From: Aliiroseovarius sp. S1123
GTDB taxonomy: Bacteria; Pseudomonadota; Alphaproteobacteria; Rhodobacterales; Rhodobacteraceae
Reading direction: 5' to 3'
Assembly (NCBI RefSeq): GCF_023015885.1
Contig: NZ_JALKBE010000001.1
Coordinates: 248,001 to 312,000, forward strand
Length of the DNA: 64,000 nucleotides
Shown: in pieces, positions 59,030 to 64,000 of the stretch
Layout of the letters: each line of letters opens with the position of its first letter
How positions within the stretch are numbered: the first letter of the stretch is position 1
Translations under genes and position numbers: made by a program
Notes under the pieces: model-generated
What the model was told of the DNA's origin: nothing
Database searches by the model: none
What the model saw: only the letters and a program-made list of their open reading frames with translations

Positions 59030-59111
59030 GACTGTGGGCGCACCCTGAGTTGTCCTGAATCAAGGTGTATGCGTTAAATTCTGCTAAAGTCTATACGGGT
59101 GGAGGACACCC

Positions 59112-59123
59112 ATGAACCGCTGA
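59112..59123 (+). other. Three-codon leader open reading frame
   Basis: ATG AAC CGC TGA follows a GGAGGA site and ends 35 bases before the cytochrome c start, which has its own AGGAGG. It may be a chance remnant or a tiny leader; the sequence alone does not decide. Confidence 0.3.
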
Positions 59124-59158
59124 ATCCAGCGTCGCGCGAACGATGAGGAGGACGGATC

Positions 59159-59569
59159 ATGCTGAAATATCTACCAAAAATCACCGCTACGATCGCTTTC
59201 GCAAGCGGGCTGATAGCAACCGCCGCGTTTGCTGACACGCCGGGTGAAGAGCAGTACCTAAGCTACTGCGCGTCTTGTCACGGGAGACAGGCTGATGGGA
59301 ACGGTCCGTTGGGCGACGTTTTGAACATGAGCGTCCCTGACCTGACCACCATTGCTCAAAGAAACGACGGACAGTTTCCCTTCTTGAAGGTTGTCCATAT
59401 GGTTGATGGTCGTTCCGGTGTGATGGCGCACGGATCGGACATGCCTGTATGGGGTGACCAGTTTTCGATCCATGCCGGAAGCGGGCTGGAACGTGATCTG
59501 AGCGCGGTCTACGAGGTGCGTGGACGTATTCTGTCACTTGTCTACTATCTGGAGAGCATCCAGAAATAA
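59159..59569 (+). CDS. Class I c-type cytochrome
   Basis: A 136-residue periplasmic cytochrome c with a signal peptide (about residues 1-25) and one haem site, C37-ASC40-H41; M95 in SDMPVWG is the likely sixth ligand. The C-terminal VYEVRGRILSLVYYLESIQ is typical of cytochrome c_3-type domains with a GxxLVxYL end. A strong AGGAGG precedes it. Its redox partner is unknown; the XdhC gene upstream is 129 bases away. Confidence 0.92.
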   Translation: MLKYLPKITATIAFASGLIATAAFADTPGEEQYLSYCASCHGRQADGNGPLGDVLNMSVPDLTTIAQRNDGQFPFLKVVHMVDGRSGVMAHGSDMPVWGDQFSIHAGSGLERDLSAVYEVRGRILSLVYYLESIQK

Positions 59570-59602
59570 GTGCTGTTCGGCCCTGTGCGAGGGGCGCGCA
59601 AC

Positions 59603-59630
59603 AAAAAACGCCCTGCGAAAGCAGGGCGTT
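59603..59630 (-). terminator. Intrinsic terminator of infC
   Basis: AACGCCCTGC (59607-59616) pairs with GCAGGGCGTT (59621-59630) over GAAA. On the minus strand it ends in six Ts, 23 bases beyond infC; it can also serve the convergent cytochrome gene. Confidence 0.9.
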
Positions 59631-59652
59631 CTTAAAGCATTGTCCGATAGGA

Positions 59653-60198
59653 TTATTTCGGCAGCGGGCCGATCATCATGACCATCTGGCGGCCTTCCAT
59701 CTTGGGCATGTTTTCCACTTTGCCCAATTCCTTGATGTCTTCTGCCACACGCAGCAGAAGCTCGCGGCCAAGGTTCTGGTGGGCCATTTCACGGCCACGG
59801 AAGCGCAGGGTCACTTTGACCTTGTCGCCCTTTTCCAGGAATTTCACCACGTTGCGCATCTTGACGTCATAGTCATGAGTGTCGGTGTTCGGGCGGAACT
59901 TGACCTCTTTGACCTCAATCGTCTTTTGCTTCTTGCGGGCCTCGGATTCGCGTTTTTGCTGTTCGTATTTGAACTTGCCGAAATCCATGATCTTGCAGAC
60001 AGGGGGATTGGCATTGGGCGAAATCTCGACCAGATCCAGACCTGCCTCTTGCGCCATAGCTAGGCCACGCGCCGGGGGGACAACCCCAACGTTTTCGCCA
60101 TCGGCGCCAATCAGGCGGATTTCCGGGCCGCGAATGCGATCGTTGATGCGGGGGCCGGTGTCGCGCGTCGGGGGCGCGTTATGAGGTCTGCGGGCTAT
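59653..60198 (-). CDS. infC: Translation initiation factor IF-3, ATA start
   Basis: A 181-residue IF-3 that binds the 30S subunit and discriminates start codons. Gene finders that need ATG would begin at 60057 and lose the first 47 residues. The frame is open back to ATA 60198, which gives the full N-domain (ARRPHNAPP...[17 protein letters not shown]). AAGGA lies eight bases before ATA. An out-of-frame ATG-GCA-CCA-TAG overlaps the ATA. A rare start is a known autoregulation device for infC (AUU in E. coli). Confidence 0.93.
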   Translation of the reverse strand: MARRPHNAPPTRDTGPRINDRIRGPEIRLIGADGENVGVVPPARGLAMAQEAGLDLVEISPNANPPVCKIMDFGKFKYEQQKRESEARKKQKTIEVKEVKFRPNTDTHDYDVKMRNVVKFLEKGDKVKVTLRFRGREMAHQNLGRELLLRVAEDIKELGKVENMPKMEGRQMVMMIGPLPK

Positions 60199-60411
60199 GG
60201 TGCCATTCCTTCTGTCGTTTCGATAAACTATGGACGCGGACGGTAAAGGTGCGCCGCCCTGCTTTCAACCCGATAGTTTGGCTTTTCTAAGCGTTTTGAT
60301 GCCGAAAGCGCGAAACTCCCCTTGCGCCTTCGCCGTGAAGCACGCACATCCGGTGGTGATGACAGGGTCGATCCTGCGACCCTGCGCAGATAACGAATTG
60401 AGGATGTCGAC

Positions 60412-61095
60412 ATGAACAAATCCATTATCGCACTTCTGGTTGTAATTGCGGCCGGCTTTGGCGGTTACAAATGGTACGAAGGTAACCAAGCCAAAATCGC
60501 GGCTGAAGAAGCTGCTGCGACTGCGGCTGCCGATGCCAAAGCCGCAGAAGAAGCTGCAGCTGCAGAAGCTGCTGCACAGGCCGAAGCAGAAGCCAAGGCC
60601 GCTGAAGAAGCCGCCGCCGCCGAAGCAGCCGCCGCTGCAGATGCTGCCGCGGCTGCTGCCGAAGCTGCCGCCGCTGCGGCCACAGAAGCTGCCACCACAG
60701 CCGTTGAGGGTGCGATGGAAGCCGTTGGTGAAGCAGTAACGGGTGTTGTTGGCGAAAATTCTGCTGTGACGGAAGCTTTGGGTGCTGCAACCGAAGCCGC
60801 AACCGAAGCTGTAGCGGGTGCTGTCGACGACGCTGCCGCAGCTGTGACCGGCGAAACTGCTGAGGCCGCCGCTGAAGCAGCCCCGGTCGAAGAAGCGCCT
60901 GCTGAAGAAGCTGCCGCAGAAGACCTGCTGACGACTGAAGGGTTTGATGCAGCTAAGGTTGGCGAGCTGATCGACGGTTCGTCACTGGACGACGCGACCA
61001 AGGTCGCTCTGAAATCGGCTGCCGAAGCCGCTGCCAACAACCCGGCCCTGCTTCAGATTGCGCTGGACCAGATCAAAGCTGCGCTGGGCATGTAA
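60412..61095 (+). CDS. Alanine/glutamate-rich membrane-anchored protein
   Basis: A 227-residue protein. Residues 1-22 form an N-terminal transmembrane anchor (NKSIIALLVVIAAGFGGYKWY). Residues ~30-185 are almost all Ala and Glu/Asp with AEEAAAAEAAA-type repeats and should form a long helix or rod. The last ~50 residues (TEGFDAAKVGELIDGSSLDD...LLQIALDQIKAAL) look like a small folded domain. The role is unknown; a periplasmic spacer or envelope-tethering protein is a guess. Divergent from infC. Confidence 0.8.
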   Translation: MNKSIIALLVVIAAGFGGYKWYEGNQAKIAAEEAAATAAADAKAAEEAAAAEAAAQAEAEAKAAEEAAAAEAAAAADAAAAAAEAAAAAATEAATTAVEGAMEAVGEAVTGVVGENSAVTEALGAATEAATEAVAGAVDDAAAAVTGETAEAAAEAAPVEEAPAEEAAAEDLLTTEGFDAAKVGELIDGSSLDDATKVALKSAAEAAANNPALLQIALDQIKAALGM

Positions 61096-61122
61096 GCTCA
61101 GGCTTCAGCCGCAAAAAACGAT

Positions 61123-61153
61123 GCCGCGCAGAGCAATCTGCGCGGCTTTTTTT
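61123..61153 (+). terminator. Intrinsic terminator after the alanine-rich gene
   Basis: GCCGCGCAG (61123-61131) pairs with CTGCGCGGC (61138-61146), followed by seven Ts. Confidence 0.93.
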
Positions 61154-61159
61154 GTGCCG

Positions 61160-61873
61160 TCAGTCCCCGAAGTTAAAACTGCCGGTGCCCACGGGCTCGA
61201 TCAGCTGCAGGCCATCATCTTTCATGCCGAACTTCGCCACCTGATGCGTCTGGAAACGCCCTGTCCAATGGGTGCCGAACGCCGCGCGGATCTCGTCATC
61301 TGGGGCAGAGTGGTCCATCCACTGCGCCGCTTCCTCGGCCGAGAGCAGCACCGGCATGCGCGGGTGCAGGTCGTGGATCTCGGGCAGGGCGGGGCGTGTC
61401 AGGATGGTGCAGGTCTCGCGTCCATCGGCCAATGTGCTGCGTAGTCCGGCAAACAGCGTCACCGGATCATTCTGCTGCAGAGATATATAGTTGGGCTGCC
61501 GGTCCGACTTCGGCCCGCTCCATTCATAGTACCCCAGCGCGGGGATCACGCAGCGCGCGTGGCGCCAAGCCTCGCGAAAGGTGGGTTTTTCGTGCGCGGT
61601 TTCGATCTTGGCGTTGAAGGTGGTCGCCTTCCAATCCTCGGCCGGTCCCTTGAACCAATGCGGTACCAGCCACCAGCGCGCGGTCGAGGCGATCAGGTTT
61701 TCCCCCTGCGGGAACAGGATATTCACCTGCTGGGTGGGCTTTACATTATATCCGGTCGCTGCGGGTGGCGCGTCGCTGGCGATCACGACAGAGCGACTGG
61801 GATAGATGAACCCTTCAATAATGGCCGCCATCTGGGCCTGCGTCATCTCGCCTGCGATCAGTCTTCCACACAT
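61160..61873 (-). CDS. SOS response-associated peptidase (SRAP, YedK/HMCES family)
   Basis: A 237-residue SRAP protein that crosslinks to abasic sites in single-stranded DNA. The catalytic C2 (after removal of Met1), N87, E117 (ALGYYEW) and H170 (DLHPRMP) correspond to C2, N75, E105 and H160 of E. coli YedK. ATG 61873 is the only sensible start because Cys must be residue 2. Confidence 0.94.
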   Translation of the reverse strand: MCGRLIAGEMTQAQMAAIIEGFIYPSRSVVIASDAPPAATGYNVKPTQQVNILFPQGENLIASTARWWLVPHWFKGPAEDWKATTFNAKIETAHEKPTFREAWRHARCVIPALGYYEWSGPKSDRQPNYISLQQNDPVTLFAGLRSTLADGRETCTILTRPALPEIHDLHPRMPVLLSAEEAAQWMDHSAPDDEIRAAFGTHWTGRFQTHQVAKFGMKDDGLQLIEPVGTGSFNFGD

Positions 61874-61927
61874 ATGGAAAGCTTGCCCGCATTTGGGCGG
61901 GCTGTCTATGGCGCGTGGCCCAAACAG

Positions 61928-61953
61928 AAACGGGACCGCAGACGGCCCCGTTT
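61928..61953 (-). terminator. Hairpin after azoR
   Basis: AAACGGGACC (61928-61937) pairs, with one wobble, with GGCCCCGTTT (61944-61953), 24 bases past the azoR stop. The T-run after the stem is weak, so it is a moderate terminator at best. Confidence 0.6.
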
Positions 61954-61976
61954 CGTTTCTTGCTGTTGATGAGATC

Positions 61977-62537
61977 TTAGGCTGCGAGCGCCTGAATGGC
62001 TTGCTCGGCATTGGCAAGACCCGCTTCGCCCGCAGCACCCACGAAGGACACGTCCGTCAGGCCCATGAAGCCCAGAACATGGGTCAGATAGGGCGAGGCG
62101 AATTCATAGGGCGCACCAACCGGGGTGCCACCCGAAGCGCTGACCACGATCACGCGCTTGCCCTCTAACAGGCCAACCGGGCCGTTTTCAGTATAATGGA
62201 AGGTCACGCCAACACGGGCCAGCTGGTCGATCCACGCTTTCAAGGTCGAGGGGACCGAGAAGTTGTAGACCGGCATCGAGATCACGATCAGGTCGGCGGC
62301 CTGAACTTCGGCCACGATGTCGTCCGACAGAGCAAGGGCGGCTTTGTCTGCGTCGCTGCGTGCTTCGGGTGGGGTGAAGGTCGCGCGGGTGAAGTCTGCG
62401 TCAATATGCGGAATGCCCTCGCCCAGGTTGCGGGTGGTGACGGTGGCGTCCGCGTAACGGGCCACAACGTCATCTGCCAGTTTGCGCGAAAGCGAAGTGT
62501 CGGTGCGGGTCGAGCTGTCGATACGAAGGATATGCAT
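61977..62537 (-). CDS. azoR: FMN-dependent NADH-azoreductase
   Basis: A 186-residue flavodoxin-fold AzoR-type quinone/azo reductase. Residues 1-12 begin the FMN phosphate strand (MHILRIDSSTR), and MPVYNFSVPSTLKAWID binds FMN. It reduces quinones or electrophiles with NADH. It is divergent from a LysR regulator, the usual arrangement for stress-induced azoR genes. Confidence 0.93.
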   Translation of the reverse strand: MHILRIDSSTRTDTSLSRKLADDVVARYADATVTTRNLGEGIPHIDADFTRATFTPPEARSDADKAALALSDDIVAEVQAADLIVISMPVYNFSVPSTLKAWIDQLARVGVTFHYTENGPVGLLEGKRVIVVSASGGTPVGAPYEFASPYLTHVLGFMGLTDVSFVGAAGEAGLANAEQAIQALAA

Positions 62538-62618
62538 TGGATGTCTCCGGGGTTGCGTTTCTGTTGAGGGGAATGTGTGATCTTGCATTTCCAAACACAA
62601 TCTGAGTAAATCAACACG

Positions 62619-62638
62619 ATGTGTGTGAAAATGCACAT
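62619..62638. promoter_or_regulatory. Candidate LysR operator between azoR and lysR
   Basis: ATGTG (62619-62623) and CACAT (62634-62638) are inverted with 10 bases between, in the 122-bp divergent promoter region. It contains a T-N11-A-like frame as expected for LysR boxes and lies 22 bases before the regulator start, fitting autoregulation. Confidence 0.5.
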
Positions 62639-62659
62639 ATCGAGGCGCAGGAGGCCCGC

Positions 62660-63550
62660 ATGGACCATTGGGATGAAATCCGCACCGCTTATCACGTCGC
62701 ACGCGCTGGTACCGTCAGTGGGGCGGCGGACAGTCTGGGCATTCACCACGCGACAGTGATCCGCCATGTAGATTCGCTTGAGGCGCGCATGGGTGTGAAA
62801 TTGTTCCAGCGCCATGCGCGGGGTTATACCCCGACCGAAGCCGGAGCAGATCTGGCGCGCATCGCCTCGATGACCGAGGAGCAGTTTGCGCAATTGGGAA
62901 CTCGGTTGAAGGGGCAGGGCGAGGACGTCACGGGTGAGGTTGTTGTCACCGCTCTTGCGTCCTTTTCTCCGCGGCTCACCCCAGTATTGGCAGCGTTCCA
63001 GCACGCGCACCCCAATACGCTGATCCGTCTGCGCACGGGCTTGCGTCTGTTCCGTCTGGAATACGGCGAAGCCCATGTGGCGATCCGCGCAGGCCAAGCC
63101 CCGCAAGAGCCCGATAACGTCGCGCAGCGGTTTCTGCACCTGGACCTCGCGCTCTATGCGTCTGCGAACTATGTCGAGCGTTATGGCTTGCCGACCGAGG
63201 ACACGTTGGATCAGCACAGATTTGTCGGCGGGGATGACATCGGGCGCGCGCCCTTTGCGCGTTGGATGGCGCAGAACATCCCTGACGAGAACATCACCTT
63301 CCGTGTCACAGATGATGTGTCAATGCAGCAGGCGCTGCGATCGGGCGCTGGTGTTGGATTTTCGGTGCGCGGCGAATATCCGGAGCTGATCGAGGTTATG
63401 CCTCCTCAGCCGGAGTGGCGGTCAGATTTCTGGCTGGTGACGCATGTTGACCTTCATCGCACCGCCAAGGTGCAGGCCGTATTGTCTTGGCTAAAAGACG
63501 CGGCGAAAACATGGGCCGACACGGATCCAGCAGTCAGCTTGCCTGACTAA
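62660..63550 (+). CDS. LysR-family transcriptional regulator
   Basis: A 296-residue LysR regulator. The winged HTH is in residues 1-60 (TAYHVARAGTVSGAADSLGI, then HHATVIRHVDSLE) and the substrate-binding domain from ~85. ATG 62660, behind GGAGG, is preferred to an upstream ATG at 62621. It likely controls azoR, and its stop overlaps the convergent ArsR-type gene by four bases. Confidence 0.93.
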   Translation: MDHWDEIRTAYHVARAGTVSGAADSLGIHHATVIRHVDSLEARMGVKLFQRHARGYTPTEAGADLARIASMTEEQFAQLGTRLKGQGEDVTGEVVVTALASFSPRLTPVLAAFQHAHPNTLIRLRTGLRLFRLEYGEAHVAIRAGQAPQEPDNVAQRFLHLDLALYASANYVERYGLPTEDTLDQHRFVGGDDIGRAPFARWMAQNIPDENITFRVTDDVSMQQALRSGAGVGFSVRGEYPELIEVMPPQPEWRSDFWLVTHVDLHRTAKVQAVLSWLKDAAKTWADTDPAVSLPD

Positions 63551-63879
63551 ACGCTGTCGTCGCGCAGTTCTACTTCCAAAAACCGTTCGAACGCATCCAG
63601 ATTGACCGGCTCGAACTGGCCAAACCCTTGCATCCAGACTGACGCCTCGCGCAGGGCGCTGGGGTCCAGTTTGCACCATTTCACCCGGCCCCGCTTTTCC
63701 TGCGCGATCAAACCCGCACGCGACAGGATGGTCAGGTGTTTCGAGATCGCCGGCAGCGACATCTCGAACGGTTCGGCCACATCGGTGACCGCCATGTCAT
63801 CTTCCAGAAGCATGGTCAGGATGGCGCGGCGTGTCGGGTCGGACAGGGCGGCAAAGACAAGGTCAAGGCGGGTTTCCAT
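63547..63879 (-). CDS. ArsR/SmtB-family transcriptional regulator
   Basis: A 110-residue winged-helix regulator of the ArsR superfamily. The HTH spans about residues 25-65 (VTDVAEPFEMSLPAISKHLTIL). No Cys cluster typical of metal sensors is present in the DNA-binding helix, so it belongs to the SdpR-like, non-metal group. ATG 63879 is chosen over TTG 63915. It usually controls an adjacent polyketide cyclase/START-domain gene, which would lie beyond the window. Confidence 0.9.
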   Translation of the reverse strand: METRLDLVFAALSDPTRRAILTMLLEDDMAVTDVAEPFEMSLPAISKHLTILSRAGLIAQEKRGRVKWCKLDPSALREASVWMQGFGQFEPVNLDAFERFLEVELRDDSV

Positions 63880-63913
63880 GTCTATTGGCCTAGGACGCGT
63901 CAGCGCAATCGTC

Positions 63914-63925
63914 AACCAATCGGTT
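63914..63925. promoter_or_regulatory. Palindrome upstream of the ArsR-type gene
   Basis: AACC-AATC-GGTT is a 4-bp-armed inverted repeat, 35 bases before the regulator start. It is a candidate autoregulatory operator; weak by itself. Confidence 0.35.
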
Positions 63926-64000
63926 AAATAAACGCTTTTGGCCGGAATCTTGTGGTTGGGGGCGCCCTTGGGGTCGTGGAGAATCGAGGTTGAGAATAAA

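Noticed and set aside
60465-61040. A 191-codon Ala/Ser-rich frame on the minus strand
   Set aside because: It is the mirror of the GCN/GAN codon repeats of the real gene at 60412-61095; low complexity on one strand gives an open frame on the other.

Overview
The window is a gene-dense, GC-rich chromosomal segment of an alphaproteobacterium, most likely a Rhodobacterales (Roseobacter-group) species. That placement rests on the order ctaC-ctaB-(CoxF-like)-ctaG-ctaE-SURF1-thrC-M16 peptidase-GNAT, on the block yajC-secDF-Mth938-ccmABCDG, on a GAF-containing PtsP, and on several families typical of that order (DUF2235, DUF6314, DUF1178). No rRNA, tRNA, CRISPR array, insertion sequence or prophage was recognised. 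The species cannot be named from the sequence alone.

Layout. 0.2-9.3 kb: tldD, then an aa3-type cytochrome c oxidase and assembly operon that runs into thrC, a processing-peptidase-like gene and an acetyltransferase. 9.3-16.8 kb: an FAD-linked oxidase; a tightly overlapping mtnP/membrane protein/apt operon for methylthioadenosine and adenine salvage; a SulP transporter; a flavin reductase; a GNAT enzyme whose frame has no ATG/GTG/TTG start at the expected place. 17-27 kb: ptsP (nitrogen-type EI) and lysC flank a 6 kb stretch with accessory character (cysK, two AT-richer unknown genes, EamA exporter, an SDR/TetR pair with twin perfect operators). 27-33.8 kb: TraB/TIKI-like protein, GNAT, DUF1178, NUDIX, metG, an MFS exporter and an Fe3+-type ABC ATPase. 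33.8-38 kb: tatABC, then an AAA+ (DUF815) gene and a DUF2235 alpha/beta hydrolase. 38-47 kb: serS, cupin, yajC, a fused secDF, a TauE/SafE exporter, Mth938-like protein and ccmABCDG. 47-52 kb: DUF1223 protein, LpxL-like acyltransferase, a FliG homologue away from any flagellar cluster, a tiny Cys-containing exported protein, purB and DUF6314. 52-56.7 kb: dnaB with a FosA-like gene 2 bp behind it, pyrE, pyrC and an unknown coiled-coil protein. 56.8-60.2 kb: a YeeE/YedE (PmpAB-type) pair behind an ATTC-N8-GAAT operator, XdhC-family protein, cytochrome c, and infC starting at ATA. 60.4-64 kb: an alanine-rich anchored protein, SRAP, AzoR with a divergent LysR regulator, and an ArsR-type regulator.

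Functional themes are membrane energy metabolism and its biogenesis (oxidase subunits, haem O synthesis, copper insertion, cytochrome c maturation), protein export (Tat, YajC, SecDF), nucleotide synthesis and salvage (purB, pyrE, pyrC, apt, mtnP), translation (metG, serS, infC) and replication (dnaB). No single unmistakable new system was found. The best leads are the oppositely charged TatB and TatC tails, the isolated FliG with a conserved torque-helix charge pattern, the FosA-like gene behind dnaB, the AUA start of infC, the sulfur-type operator before the YeeE pair, and the Shine-Dalgarno-sequestering hairpin after purB.
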